A stretch of DNA of 64,000 nucleotides from Thalassobaculum_A sp040219615 (GCF_040219615.1 NZ_JAVJSE010000014.1:190489-254488); one strand, 5' to 3'; counted from the stretch's first letter, positions 23,862 through 32,815 are shown. Notes: generated from the letters alone by a model not told the origin. Program-made: numbers and translations.

Positions 23862-25205
23862 ATGTCCTTCCGGACCGATGGCTACCCGGACCAGGCTGAC
23901 CCCGGAGTCGACCGCGCGCTGCGCGTGTTGTCGTTCGCCGGGCTTGCGATCCTCCTGTTCCTGGGCGGGGCGCTGATCGCGATAGTGGACGTCTTCCCGT
24001 CGCAACTGCTGAAGGACGCCTACAGCGGCGGCGTGGCGCTCTACAGCCGCTGGACCCAGTACCAGGACGTGACTCGGACCGACCTGTGGCAGCCGGCGCG
24101 GACCGACGCGCGCGGCGTGACCGTCAACCAGGCCGGCCGGATCCAGCCCGGCTACACCCTGTACAGCTCCGGCCACGAGGCGGCGGCGTTCCTGATGGCC
24201 GCTGACGGCACCGTGGTCCACGCCTGGCGGCGGCCCTACAGCTCGGTCTGGACATCGCAGTCGCCGGTGCGCGACCCGCTGCCGGACCGCAACGTCTACT
24301 TCCGGAAGGTCGAGGCGTTTCCGAACGGCGATCTCCTTGCGCTCTACGAGGGCGCCGGCGACACGCCCTACGGCTACGGCATGGTCATGCTGGATCGCGA
24401 GTCCGGGATCAGGTGGCGCTACTTCGGACACGCCCACCACGACTTCGACATCGACCGCGACGGCCGGATCTATGTGCTGACCCAGGAGAGCCGCAGCAAG
24501 CCGATGGCCCGCATGGATCACCTCGCTAAGACCCGGCTGGACGACTTCCTCGACATCCTGTCGCCGGACGGCGTGCCGCTGCGGCGGGTGTCGCTGCTGG
24601 AGGCGCTGGCGCGCTCCCGGTTCGAGCACCTGATCTACACGGTACCGGCCCCGTCGGTCGGCGATCCGCTGCACACCAACACGCTCAAGGTCCTGACGCC
24701 CGAGATGGCCGCCGCGCTGCCCGGCACCGCACCCGGCCAGGTGCTGCTGTCGTTCCGCGACATCGGCGCGGTCGCGGTGCTCGACCTCGAGCGCGAGGAG
24801 ATCGTGTGGGCCCTGCGGGGGCCGTGGTACGGGCAGCACGATCCCGACCTGCTGCCGAACGGCAACCTGCTGGTGTTCGACAACCTCGGCGCATTCCGCA
24901 ACCCCGGCGGCCGCACGCGCGTCATCGAGGTCGACCCGCGCAGCGGTGCGGTCATGTGGCGCTACCAGGGGACCGCCGAGCGGCCGCTGGAGAGCGAGAT
25001 CCGCGGCGACCAGCAGCGCCTGGCGAACGGCAACACCCTGATCAACGAATCCAGCGGCGGCCGGATACTGGAGGTCACGCCGGCCGGCGAGGTGGTCTGG
25101 GAATACGTCAATCCGGAGCGGACCGGGGACCGCGACCAGTGGATCCCGATCGTCGCGTCCGCGCGCCGGCTGCGCCCTGAATTCGAGATGCCCGGTTCGC
25201 CCTGA
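23862..25205 (+). CDS. arylsulfotransferase (ASST)-family membrane-anchored protein
   Basis: Protein of about 447 residues with an N-terminal membrane anchor (VLSFAGLAILLFLGGALIAIVDVF) and a large periplasmic part. Repeated beta-propeller-type motifs include AADGTVVHAWRRPY, HHDFDIDRDGRIYVLT, QHDPDLLPNGNLLVFDN, and GDQQRLANGNTLINESSGGR. His followed by Asp or Asn-Gly turns is characteristic of Arylsulfotrans_2 proteins, related to PAPS-independent aryl sulfotransferases. It heads a coupled cluster with two membrane proteins and a PAPS-type sulfotransferase. ATG 23862 is preferred; an upstream TTG at 23829 would add 11 residues. Confidence 0.8.
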   Translation: MSFRTDGYPDQADPGVDRALRVLSFAGLAILLFLGGALIAIVDVFPSQLLKDAYSGGVALYSRWTQYQDVTRTDLWQPARTDARGVTVNQAGRIQPGYTLYSSGHEAAAFLMAADGTVVHAWRRPYSSVWTSQSPVRDPLPDRNVYFRKVEAFPNGDLLALYEGAGDTPYGYGMVMLDRESGIRWRYFGHAHHDFDIDRDGRIYVLTQESRSKPMARMDHLAKTRLDDFLDILSPDGVPLRRVSLLEALARSRFEHLIYTVPAPSVGDPLHTNTLKVLTPEMAAALPGTAPGQVLLSFRDIGAVAVLDLEREEIVWALRGPWYGQHDPDLLPNGNLLVFDNLGAFRNPGGRTRVIEVDPRSGAVMWRYQGTAERPLESEIRGDQQRLANGNTLINESSGGRILEVTPAGEVVWEYVNPERTGDRDQWIPIVASARRLRPEFEMPGSP

Positions 25206-25249
25206 GCGCCCGGCTGCTGCGGGTGGGATCACGCAACGGAGGTATGACC

Positions 25250-25516
25250 ATGAGGATCCGAAACATCGTTCCGTTCGTCGTCGCCGTTCTGGCAGCCGGC
25301 CTGCCGTCGGTGGCGCACGCCTATGTCGGGCCGGGCGCCGGACTCAGCCTGGCGGCCGCCTTCTGGGCGATCCTGGTGGCGGTCGGCACGATCGTCGGCT
25401 TCACCCTGCTGTGGCCGATACGCCGGTTGCTGCGCCGGCGCGGTGCGCGTGCCTCGCAGCGTACCCAGGCCGGGGCCGACGGCCGCTCGGCCGCCGACGG
25501 CGAGGCCCGGTCGTGA
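25250..25516 (+). CDS. small membrane protein of the sulfotransfer cluster
   Basis: Protein of 88 residues. The ATG at 25250 has GGAGG 7 bp upstream; ATG 25244 would be too close. N-terminal IRNIVPFVVAVLAAGLPSVAHA is a signal peptide or first helix; YVGPGAGLSLAAAFWAILVAVGTIVGFTLLWPI is a second helix, followed by an Arg-rich cytoplasmic tail. I do not recognise the family. Its stop overlaps the GTG of the next gene, so the two probably form a membrane complex. Confidence 0.7.
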   Translation: MRIRNIVPFVVAVLAAGLPSVAHAYVGPGAGLSLAAAFWAILVAVGTIVGFTLLWPIRRLLRRRGARASQRTQAGADGRSAADGEARS

Positions 25517-26241
25517 CCGCCGGGCTGCTGGATCTGCCCGCACCGCTGTTCGGCGCGGTCGAGGAGGTGCTGGCCGGCCATGTCCCGCCGCTGTGGCGGC
25601 TGGGGTTGTGGGCGGCGCTGGCCGCGCTCGTCTCGATCGAGCTGTACCGGATGCTGTCGCCGCAGCGCCGGATCGCCGCCGCGGCGGCCGATCTGCGCCG
25701 GGCCCAGGGCGCCCTGGCGTCGTTCGACGGCGAGTTCCGCGACGCCCTGCCGCTGATGCGGCGAACGATGGCGGCGGCGGGACGTCGTCTGGCGATGGTG
25801 TTTCCGGCCTCGATCGCGGCCGCCCTGCCGATCCTGGCGCTGCTGGTCTGGCTGGACGGCGCGTATGGCGCAAGGCTGCCGGACCCCGGTCAGCCGGTAG
25901 CGGTCAAGGCGGAACCGGCCGGCCTGGAAGCCCGCTGGGTCGATGCCGCCGGCGGCCGCGACGGCGCGGTGGTGGTGACCGACGGGCCGCGCGAGGTCGC
26001 CCGGGCGGCGGTGCAGGCGCCGGTGACCAGCATCCACAAATGGCGATGGTGGAACCTGCTGGTCGGCAACCCCGCCGGATACCTGCCGCCGGCGGCACCG
26101 GTCGAGCGGGTCGATATCGACCTGCCGCGCAACGAGCTGGTCGGGGTCGGGCCGCCGTGGATGCGCGGGTGGGAGGTGCCGTTCCTGCTGCTGTTCACGG
26201 TGTTCGCTCTGGTCGCCAGGCGGGCGCGGAGGGTGGTGTGA
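25513..26241 (+). CDS. membrane protein of the sulfotransfer cluster (possible Oxa1/EMC3-like)
   Basis: Protein of 242 residues starting with GTG overlapping the upstream stop. Three hydrophobic segments are seen: LWRLGLWAALAALVSIELY at about 32, VFPASIAAALPILALLVWLD near 98, and EVPFLLLFTVFALVA near the C-terminus. A charged helical region (SPQRRIAAAAADLRRAQG) lies between the first two. Helix, cytoplasmic coiled coil, then helices is similar to Oxa1/EMC3-type insertases, but I see no decisive motif. It is coupled to the sulfotransferase gene by a GTGA overlap. Confidence 0.65.
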   Translation: MTAGLLDLPAPLFGAVEEVLAGHVPPLWRLGLWAALAALVSIELYRMLSPQRRIAAAAADLRRAQGALASFDGEFRDALPLMRRTMAAAGRRLAMVFPASIAAALPILALLVWLDGAYGARLPDPGQPVAVKAEPAGLEARWVDAAGGRDGAVVVTDGPREVARAAVQAPVTSIHKWRWWNLLVGNPAGYLPPAAPVERVDIDLPRNELVGVGPPWMRGWEVPFLLLFTVFALVARRARRVV

Positions 26242-27353
26242 CCGTGCCGACCGAACGAGCGCCCGACGATCGGTTCCGCGTGCCCGGCTGGCTCGACGTT
26301 CTGGGCTACATGGTCGAGCACTGGCCGGAGACCTGGCGGCGCCTTGGCGATGCCGAGACCCGGCGGATCCGCGACCGGCTCGCGGGGTCGGCGATCCGGC
26401 AGCCGGTCTACGTCACCGGGCTGGCGCGGGCCGGCAGCACGGTGCTGCTGGAACTGCTGTCGCAGCACCCGGACGTGGCGACCCACCGCTACCGCGACTT
26501 CCCGATGCTGCACGTCCCGTGGACCTGGAATCGGTTCGTGGACGCCGCGGTGACCGAGGACAGCGAACCGCGCGAACGGGCCCACGGCGACGGCATCGCG
26601 GTGACGCCGGAGAGCCCGGAGGCGTTCGAGGAGATCATCTGGATGTCGTTCTTCCCCGACATCCACGAGCCCGGCGTCCCCAACGTGCTCGAGCGCATCG
26701 TCGAGCACCCGGAGTTCGAGGCGTTCTACCGCGACCACATCCGCAAGCTGCTGCTGCTGCGCGGCGGCACGCGGTATCTCGCGAAGGGCAACTACAACGT
26801 CACCCGCCTGGGCTACCTGTGCCGGATGTTCCCGGATGCCCGGATCGTCCTGCCGATCCGCGACCCGGTCGCGCATGTCGCCTCGCTGATGCGCCAGCAC
26901 GACCTGTTCCGGCGGGTCGGTCGGCGCAACCCGCGGGCCCGGCGGCACATGCGCCGGGCCGGCCACTTCGAGTTCGGCCTCGACCTGCGGCCGATCAACA
27001 CCGGCGATTCCGGGGCGACGCAGCGCATTCGGCGGCTGTGGGCCTCGGGGGCGGATGTCGAGGCCTGGGCTCGCTACTGGGCGATGGTCTACGGCTACGT
27101 CGCAGACCTCCTGGAGCGCGACACGGCGGTGCGCGACGGCACGCTGCTGGTCCGGTTCGAGGATCTCTGCCGGGCGCCGGCCGATACCATGCGCCGGATC
27201 CAGGGGCACGCGGCGCTGCCCGGCGAGCGGCTGCCGGCCCTGGCGGAGGAACGGATCCGCGAGCCGTCATATTATCGCCCGCCGTTCGGGGAGCCGGCGA
27301 TCCGGCTGATTCGCGAGCATACCGGGCCGGTCGCGGCGCGCTTCGGCTACTAG
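26238..27353 (+). CDS. PAPS-dependent sulfotransferase
   Basis: Cytosolic sulfotransferase of 371 residues. The 5'-phosphosulfate-binding loop is VYVTGLARAGSTVLLELLSQHP at about 58-80, and the 3'-phosphate motif is RIVLPIRDPVAHVASLMRQ near 203. Such enzymes move sulfate from PAPS to hydroxyls of lipids, glycans or small molecules. GTG start overlaps the upstream stop, so four genes form one unit with the ASST-like protein. Its TAG shares CTAG with the stop of the convergent HAD gene. The acceptor is unknown. Confidence 0.87.
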   Translation: MTVPTERAPDDRFRVPGWLDVLGYMVEHWPETWRRLGDAETRRIRDRLAGSAIRQPVYVTGLARAGSTVLLELLSQHPDVATHRYRDFPMLHVPWTWNRFVDAAVTEDSEPRERAHGDGIAVTPESPEAFEEIIWMSFFPDIHEPGVPNVLERIVEHPEFEAFYRDHIRKLLLLRGGTRYLAKGNYNVTRLGYLCRMFPDARIVLPIRDPVAHVASLMRQHDLFRRVGRRNPRARRHMRRAGHFEFGLDLRPINTGDSGATQRIRRLWASGADVEAWARYWAMVYGYVADLLERDTAVRDGTLLVRFEDLCRAPADTMRRIQGHAALPGERLPALAEERIREPSYYRPPFGEPAIRLIREHTGPVAARFGY

Positions 27354-28015
27354 GGCAGTCGATCCCGCAGTGCCGCGATCAGATGCCCCAGCGCCGGCAC
27401 GCTGTCCACCAGGTGGTCGGCCCCGGCGCTCGCGAGGGCGGCGCGTCCGTTGTAACCCCAGTCGACGCCGATTGCGATTACCCCGGCGGCCCGGGCCATC
27501 TCCATGTCGAACACCGAGTCGCCGATCATCACGGTGGCCTCCGGGCCGTGGCCGGTCTCGGCCATGGCGTTGCGGATCAGCGTCGGGTCCGGCTTGCCGG
27601 GGCCGGATTCGGCGGTCTGCAGGGTTCGGAACAGGCCCGACCAGCCGGTCTGCGCGAGCATGTGGTCGACGCCCGCGCGCCGCTTGCCGGTGGCGATGCC
27701 GAGGGTGAACCCGGCCTCGGCGACGCCGGCCAGCAGCGCGTCGACCCCGTCATAGGGCGACTCGGCGGCTGCCTGTTCGCCCCGCATGGCCTGGACCTGC
27801 TCGACGTAGCGCCGGGCGATCGCCCGGCGCTCCGCCTCCGGACGCTCGGGAAACAGCCGGTCCATCATCCGTTCCGGCAGCAGGCCGATGGTCGCCAGGA
27901 AGGCGGCGTCGCCGGGATGCGGCGGCTCGCCGGTCGCGAAGGTCCGGCGCGCCGACTCCACGATGGCGGCCCGGCTGTCGATCAGCGTGCCGTCGACGTC
28001 GAATACCAGCAGCAC
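27350..28015 (-). CDS. HAD-IA phosphatase (phosphoglycolate-phosphatase-like)
   Basis: Haloacid-dehalogenase hydrolase of 221 residues. Motif I is VFDVDGTLIDSRAA at the very N-terminus (nucleophile Asp and acid Asp), motif II/III includes GIATGKRRAGVDHML near 120, and motif IV is MIGDSVFDMEMARAAG near 160. The helical cap between them fits subclass IA as in Gph. The start is GTG. It lies 11 bp after the VOC gene and probably shares its transcript. Substrate may be 2-phosphoglycolate or another small phosphomonoester. Confidence 0.87.
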   Translation of the reverse strand: MLLVFDVDGTLIDSRAAIVESARRTFATGEPPHPGDAAFLATIGLLPERMMDRLFPERPEAERRAIARRYVEQVQAMRGEQAAAESPYDGVDALLAGVAEAGFTLGIATGKRRAGVDHMLAQTGWSGLFRTLQTAESGPGKPDPTLIRNAMAETGHGPEATVMIGDSVFDMEMARAAGVIAIGVDWGYNGRAALASAGADHLVDSVPALGHLIAALRDRLP

Positions 28016-28026
28016 GGGCCGGCGCC

Positions 28027-28407
28027 TCAGGCGTGCGGGTTGGCGTTGGCGGCGAAGTCGGCGCGCTGCGGCTTGACCACGCAGAACCGATGGCCGCTGG
28101 GGGCCTCCAGCACCACCCAGCCCTTGATCCGGGCGACCTCGGTGGCGCCCAGGCCGACCAGCCGCTCGACCTCGGCGTCGATGTCGTCGCTCTCGATGTC
28201 GAGATGCACGCGGCTGTCGTGGTCGACCTTCTGCAGGATGATCTTCACCTCGCCACCGGGGCCGGCCAGGCTCACATAGCGGTCGTCCGGGTCCGGCTCG
28301 CCCGGGGCCACGTCGTAGCCGAGGGCGCCGGTCCAGAACGCCGTGGCCTCGGCCAAGTCCTCGGTCCGGCAGTCGATGACCAGCGCCCCCAGGCGGCTCT
28401 TGTGCAT
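28027..28407 (-). CDS. VOC-family (glyoxalase/bleomycin-resistance-like) protein
   Basis: Small VOC protein of 126 residues. It opens with LGALVIDCRTEDLAEATAFWTGALGYD, the standard first beta-alpha-beta unit, and ends with HRFCVVKPQ, typical of VOC second modules. A Glu/His metal set is partly visible (HLDIESDDIDAE). GGAGG lies about 9 bp before the ATG. Members range from glyoxalase to dioxygenases and drug-binding proteins, so the function cannot be assigned. Confidence 0.8.
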   Translation of the reverse strand: MHKSRLGALVIDCRTEDLAEATAFWTGALGYDVAPGEPDPDDRYVSLAGPGGEVKIILQKVDHDSRVHLDIESDDIDAEVERLVGLGATEVARIKGWVVLEAPSGHRFCVVKPQRADFAANANPHA

Positions 28408-28479
28408 GTCTGCGTCCTCCGGTTGATCGGCCGGCAGTATGGCGCCGGCCGCGCGCCGGCGAAACCGGGGTCGGCGGGG

Positions 28480-29301
28480 TCAGGCGAGTTCGGGGTAGCC
28501 GAGCCGCTCCGCCGCCCGGCGCATCTCCGGCATGACCGCGTAGGCGGCGTCGTCGACCGGCGACAGGCCGGCGATCAGCAGCGTCTCGCGAGCGGCGGCG
28601 GCGTCCGGATCGGCGGCGGCGCGCAGCAGGGCGGCGGCGATCCGCGCGCGGGTGCCCGCGTCGATACCGCGGCGGACGGCATAGGGCAGGGCCGGCGCTG
28701 CCGGGCTCCAGCCGAGCACCCGGATTCCCCGGATTTCCTCCGGGGCGTGCCGGGAGATCAGGGCGAAGGTAGCGGCGTCGATCGCCGCGATGTCTGCGTC
28801 CCCGGTCCGGACGGCGGCGAGGCTGCGGCGGTGCGCGCCGGCCCAGACGACCTCGGAGAAGAACCGGCCGTCCGCCGCCAGCGGGGCGACGGCGGAGCGC
28901 AGCACGTTGCAGCCGGACTGCGAATCCGGGCCGTTGGCCGCGGCGCGGCGTCCCCGCAGGCCGGCGAGATCGCCGGCCGGGTCGTCGTCGCGGACCAGGA
29001 AGGCGCTGCTGTAGCGGCCGGGACCGCAGCCCTCGGCGTCATAGCTGGGCACCGCGACCGCGGTCAGCGTGTCGGCGAAGCCATGGGTCAGCGGGTAGCC
29101 GCAGGTCTGGGTCAGCAGCAGCGCCGGATCGCGCCAGACCTCGTGATAGGGCCGCGACCGGTCGAGCGACTCGGGGACCCCGGCCACGCCCTCGGCCCGC
29201 AGGGCGCGGGCGATCGCCGCCCACCAGGCGTCGGTGGCGGCCCGCAGTTCCGGCAGGTCGTACATGCCGAGGGCGACGACCCCGGTTGCGGTACCGGTCA
29301 T
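28480..29301 (-). CDS. PhnD/SsuA-like phosphate/phosphonate-binding fold protein
   Basis: Protein of 273 residues with the PhnD-type binding-protein fold: LGMYDLPELRAATDAWW at the start, LLLTQTCGYPLTHG, YSSAFLVRDDDPAGDLAGLRGRRAAANGPDSQSGCNVLR (ligand loop), and VRTGDADIAAIDAATFALI. There is no signal peptide, so it is probably cytoplasmic rather than a transport receptor. Its ATG overlaps the stop of the XRE regulator (ATGA), suggesting it may sense or deliver a ligand to that regulator. No ABC permease is adjacent. Confidence 0.75.
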   Translation of the reverse strand: MTGTATGVVALGMYDLPELRAATDAWWAAIARALRAEGVAGVPESLDRSRPYHEVWRDPALLLTQTCGYPLTHGFADTLTAVAVPSYDAEGCGPGRYSSAFLVRDDDPAGDLAGLRGRRAAANGPDSQSGCNVLRSAVAPLAADGRFFSEVVWAGAHRRSLAAVRTGDADIAAIDAATFALISRHAPEEIRGIRVLGWSPAAPALPYAVRRGIDAGTRARIAAALLRAAADPDAAAARETLLIAGLSPVDDAAYAVMPEMRRAAERLGYPELA

Positions 29302-30179
29302 TGCTCGGCTCCTTCCAACTCCGCGATCTGCCGGCGCACGAAGCCCGGCACCTCGTGGGCCTGGATCACCGCCCGGCGGATCAGGTCGTCGAAGCGCCGG
29401 GTCAGCACCCGGATATGCTCGGTCGTGGTGAACACCAGGTACATGTTCCCGACATAGAGGGCGGCCCGCTTCGGGCCGAAGATCGTCACCGGCACCGCGT
29501 ATTCGTGCCGGCCGTCATACAGATACCATCGCATGCTCGGATACAGCTCGTCCGTCAGGTCGGCGATGTGGACCAACTGGCGGATCCGGACCTCGCGCGG
29601 CAGGTCCTCCCAGATGCCCTGGCCGAGCACGAAGCCGCGCAGCATCTGGATCGAGGTGCAGATCTCGATGTCGGTCTCCGGCTGGCGGGCGTAGTCCAGC
29701 CGGTCCATCGAGCGCCGCATCGCCTGCTCGGCGCTCAGCCCCTGGGCCTCCCGGTACTCGTGCTCGACCACCTCGTTGGTCTTCAGCGGGTCGGGCAGGT
29801 TGGTCGGCACCAGGCGGATCTTGTAGCCGGACGACTCGGTGTACCAGCGTCGCAGGTTCTCGTCCTCCGGCGCCCGGCGGCGCGGCGAGATCTCGGGCGC
29901 GCGCTCCAGGATGTCGGCGCCGAGCTGGTTGCCCTCGGTCAGCCCGAGCAACCAGTCCAGGCTGACCTGCAGCGCCACCGCCATGGCGGCGACGGTGTCG
30001 GCGCGCGGCAGCCGCACGCTCTCCGGCGACAGGATCTGCGACAGGGTCGAGCGGTCGACGCCGATCCGGCGGGCCAGGCCGGCGCGGGTGGTCCCGGCCC
30101 GGTCCATGGCCTGCTCCAGCCGCTCCCGGAACAGCTGGACCGTGAAGCGCTTGTCGGTGGGCCCGGCAGTCGAGGTCAT
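29298..30179 (-). CDS. XRE-family transcriptional regulator with large C-terminal domain
   Basis: Protein of 293 residues. The HTH is at about 17-70: FRERLEQAMDRAGTTRAGLARRIGVDRSTLSQILSPESVRLP, then SLDWLLGL. The remaining 220 residues form a possible effector domain (YKIRLVPTNLPDPLKTNEVVEHEY, MRWYLYDGRHEYAVPVTIFGPKRAALYVGN), whose fold I do not know. A 48 bp inverted-repeat site lies directly upstream. It is divergent from a desaturase gene and coupled to a PhnD-like gene, suggesting control of both. Confidence 0.82.
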   Translation of the reverse strand: MTSTAGPTDKRFTVQLFRERLEQAMDRAGTTRAGLARRIGVDRSTLSQILSPESVRLPRADTVAAMAVALQVSLDWLLGLTEGNQLGADILERAPEISPRRRAPEDENLRRWYTESSGYKIRLVPTNLPDPLKTNEVVEHEYREAQGLSAEQAMRRSMDRLDYARQPETDIEICTSIQMLRGFVLGQGIWEDLPREVRIRQLVHIADLTDELYPSMRWYLYDGRHEYAVPVTIFGPKRAALYVGNMYLVFTTTEHIRVLTRRFDDLIRRAVIQAHEVPGFVRRQIAELEGAEQ

Positions 30180-30190
30180 GATCCCCTCTG

Positions 30191-30238
30191 TTGCGTTTAG
30201 TCACCGCATAGGATGATTGGTCACCATAGTAAACGCAA
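30191..30238. promoter_or_regulatory. candidate operator of the XRE regulator
   Basis: A perfect 9 bp inverted repeat TTGCGTTTA / TAAACGCAA spans 48 bp, enclosing two direct GGTCACC/AGTCACC motifs. It starts 12 bp upstream of the regulator's start codon and about 50 bp before the divergent desaturase gene, suiting autoregulation and control of both directions. Confidence 0.6.
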
Positions 30239-30291
30239 GTTGTGCGTAGGCGCGTTGCCACCACGCCGGCGTGACGACTAGCGTCGACGGC

Positions 30292-31311
30292 ATGTCACAT
30301 CAACGTGAAGCGACCCGGTTCGACGCGCCATCGGCGGCCACGGTGCCGGTGGCGGACCATTTCTCCGGCGTCCCCGGCGTCGCCGCGACTGCCGCCGTGC
30401 CGATGGCGCCGCGCCTGGCGGCGCGGGTGGAATGGCGGACCGTGGCGCTGGCGGCCGGGATCTACGGCGGCTGGCTGGCAGCGGTGCTGGCCGGCGGTCT
30501 GGAACTGGTGCCGGTTTGGGCCTGGGCGCCGCTGGCGGCGTGGTGCGTCGCCTGGCAGGCCTCGCTCCAGCACGAGGTGCTGCACGGCCATCCGACGCCG
30601 AACGCCGCCCTGAACCGCTGGATCGCCGGCCCGCCGCTGGCGCTGTGGCTGCCTTACGAGCGCTACCGGGCGACCCACCTTCAGCACCATGTCGACGAGC
30701 GCCTGACCGATCCGCTGGACGACCCGGAGAGCTTCTACGTCACCGCCGATGCGTGGGACCGCGCCGGCCCGCTGCACCGGGCCATGCTGTACGCCCTCAA
30801 CACGCTCGCCGGGCGGCTGCTGCTCGGACCGCCCTGGGTGGTCGCGCGCTTCCTGCTGACCGAGGCCCGGGGGATTCGCCGCGGAGACCGGGCGCTGCGG
30901 CGCGCCTGGGGCCGGCACCTGCTGCAGGCGGCGGCCGTCGTCGCGCTGCTGCAGGGCCTGCTCGGGCTGCCGGTGTGGCTCTACGTCCTGGCCGTGGCGT
31001 GGCCGGGGACCGCGCTGATGCTGCTGCGGTCGTTCGCGGAGCACCGGACGGCCGGGGATCCCGCGCACCGCTCGGCGATCGTCGAGAGCCGCGGACCGCT
31101 GGCCTGGCTGTTCCTGTCCAACAACCTGCACGCGCTGCATCACGAGCGGCCGGGCCTGCCGTGGTTCGTGCTGGCGAAGATCTACGACGCCAATCGCGAC
31201 GCGGTTCTGACCCGCAACGGCGGCTATCGGCTGGACGGCTACCGCGAGGTCGCGCGACGCTGGCTGCTGACGCCACGCGATCATCCGCGGCATCCGGGCT
31301 GGACCGACTGA
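30292..31311 (+). CDS. fatty acid desaturase-like di-iron membrane protein
   Basis: Membrane di-iron protein of 339 residues. Histidine boxes: HEVLHGH at about 94, HLQHH near 129, and NNLHALHH near 277. Helices lie at about 45-85 and 200-240. It resembles alkane hydroxylase/desaturase proteins that share the fold with the gene at 21196. ATG 30292 is used; a GTG at 30271 would add 7 residues. Divergent from the XRE regulator, whose candidate operator is in the gap, so it is probably under that control. Substrate unknown. Confidence 0.83.
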   Translation: MSHQREATRFDAPSAATVPVADHFSGVPGVAATAAVPMAPRLAARVEWRTVALAAGIYGGWLAAVLAGGLELVPVWAWAPLAAWCVAWQASLQHEVLHGHPTPNAALNRWIAGPPLALWLPYERYRATHLQHHVDERLTDPLDDPESFYVTADAWDRAGPLHRAMLYALNTLAGRLLLGPPWVVARFLLTEARGIRRGDRALRRAWGRHLLQAAAVVALLQGLLGLPVWLYVLAVAWPGTALMLLRSFAEHRTAGDPAHRSAIVESRGPLAWLFLSNNLHALHHERPGLPWFVLAKIYDANRDAVLTRNGGYRLDGYREVARRWLLTPRDHPRHPGWTD

Positions 31312-31395
31312 GAGCCGGCCTGTCCGCAACCGCCCGACCGGCAATCACGACTCCCGTCCGCGCAGGGCCGGGGCCAACCGAACAGGGGAATGACC

Positions 31396-32733
31396 ATGAC
31401 CGAAGCGCTGCCGTCCTCGATCGGATACATGGTGGTGGGGGCCGGCGTGCACGGCCTGTCGACCGCCTGGCACCTGGCGATGGAGCTCGAGGCGACCGGC
31501 CGCGGCTCCGGCCGCGACGTGATCGTGGTCGACAAGACCGCGCCCGGCGCCGGCGCCTCGGGCATCGCCTGCGGCTGCGTGCGCAACATGTACATGACCG
31601 AGCCGCTGCACGCGATCCTGCGGCACTCGGTCGACGTCTGGATGGCCGACCCGGTGCGCTTCGGCTTCCAGCAGGTCGGCTACATCTCGGCCGGCGAGGG
31701 CAACCAGCTGCCCGACTACGAGAAGATGGTCGCCCACCACAACGCCGTCGGCTACCGCTCCGACCTGTATGTCGGCAAGGAGGCCCGCGCCTTCCTCAAG
31801 AAGCTGTGGCCGGACTTCAAGACCGACGGCATCGACGTCTGCCACTTCGAGCAGCCGAGCGGCTATGCCGGCACCCGGCAGGCGATTTCCGGGCTCGCCG
31901 AGAAGTGCCGCGAGCGCGGGGTGCGGATCTACGCCGGCGTCGAGGTGACCGGCTACGACACCGCCAACGGCCGGGTCACCAGGGTGCTGACCCCGGAAGG
32001 CGCTGTGGCGGCCGACGTGATCGTCTGGGGCCTGGGCGCCTGGACGCCCAAGCACTGGGAGATGCTCGGCCGCGGCGACCGCATCGCCTGCACCTATCCG
32101 GACGGCAACACCGTCGAGAAGGACATGTGGACCTACTGGCGGCTGCTGGAGGGCGAGGTCTACACCGACGGGCCGTATCGGACTGCCGACGACCGCGACC
32201 CGCCGGTGCTGCACGTCGAGCTGATGAACACCCCGGTGATCGACCCGCGCACCGGCAAGGAGCTGGACGACCACCTCTACGTCTACTGGAAGAACGGCGC
32301 CGAGCGCATGGACGCGCCCGGCATCCAGGGCGGCACCATCCCGGTGAAGATCGGGCCGCGGGCGGCGGTCGAGCCCTACGGCCATGCCAGCGACGAGTAC
32401 CAGGCGGAAGCCAGGTTCGCCGACTACATGACGGCGTCGATGGGCCAGCTCATGGGCCGGTTCGAGGGCAACCGCGGAAAGTTCCGCGACCGCCGCAACG
32501 GCGGCATCGGGGCGTTCACGCCCGACAACGTGCCGATCTTCGACTGGGTCGCGGACAACGTCTACATGGTCGCGGACTCCAATCACGGCTTCAAGATGCT
32601 CGGAGTCGGCAAGCTGCTGGCCCGCCAGCTGGTGCGCGGCGAGACCGTCGGCGAACTGGCGCCGTTCTCGTTGTCCCGCTTCGCCGGGGGCGCGACCTTC
32701 GGCGCCTCCAACAGCCATTGCCCCTGGGTCTGA
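31396..32733 (+). CDS. FAD-dependent oxidoreductase (DAO family, sarcosine-oxidase-beta-like)
   Basis: Flavoprotein of 445 residues. The FAD-binding YMVVGAGVHGLSTAWHLA is at the N-terminus, GAGASGIACGCVRNMYM follows near 55, and the C-terminal DAO block is GAFTPDNVPIFDWVADNVYMVADSNHGFKMLGVGKLLA. This matches sarcosine/dimethylglycine-type amine oxidoreductases, usually acting on N-methyl or D-amino compounds. ATG 31396 is preferred to 31390 because of AGGGGA spacing. It follows the desaturase by about 85 bp on the same strand. Substrate is not shown. Confidence 0.86.
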   Translation: MTEALPSSIGYMVVGAGVHGLSTAWHLAMELEATGRGSGRDVIVVDKTAPGAGASGIACGCVRNMYMTEPLHAILRHSVDVWMADPVRFGFQQVGYISAGEGNQLPDYEKMVAHHNAVGYRSDLYVGKEARAFLKKLWPDFKTDGIDVCHFEQPSGYAGTRQAISGLAEKCRERGVRIYAGVEVTGYDTANGRVTRVLTPEGAVAADVIVWGLGAWTPKHWEMLGRGDRIACTYPDGNTVEKDMWTYWRLLEGEVYTDGPYRTADDRDPPVLHVELMNTPVIDPRTGKELDDHLYVYWKNGAERMDAPGIQGGTIPVKIGPRAAVEPYGHASDEYQAEARFADYMTASMGQLMGRFEGNRGKFRDRRNGGIGAFTPDNVPIFDWVADNVYMVADSNHGFKMLGVGKLLARQLVRGETVGELAPFSLSRFAGGATFGASNSHCPWV

Positions 32734-32815
32734 CCGGCATCCCGGGGCCAACGGACGTCGTTCTGGCCGCGCACTGAATCAGGGAACCGAAGAGCGCTCG
32801 CCACGGTTGTTGCAG

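Noticed and set aside
27350..27353. Shared CTAG stop codons of convergent sulfotransferase and HAD genes
   Set aside because: Simple tight packing; not evidence of regulation.
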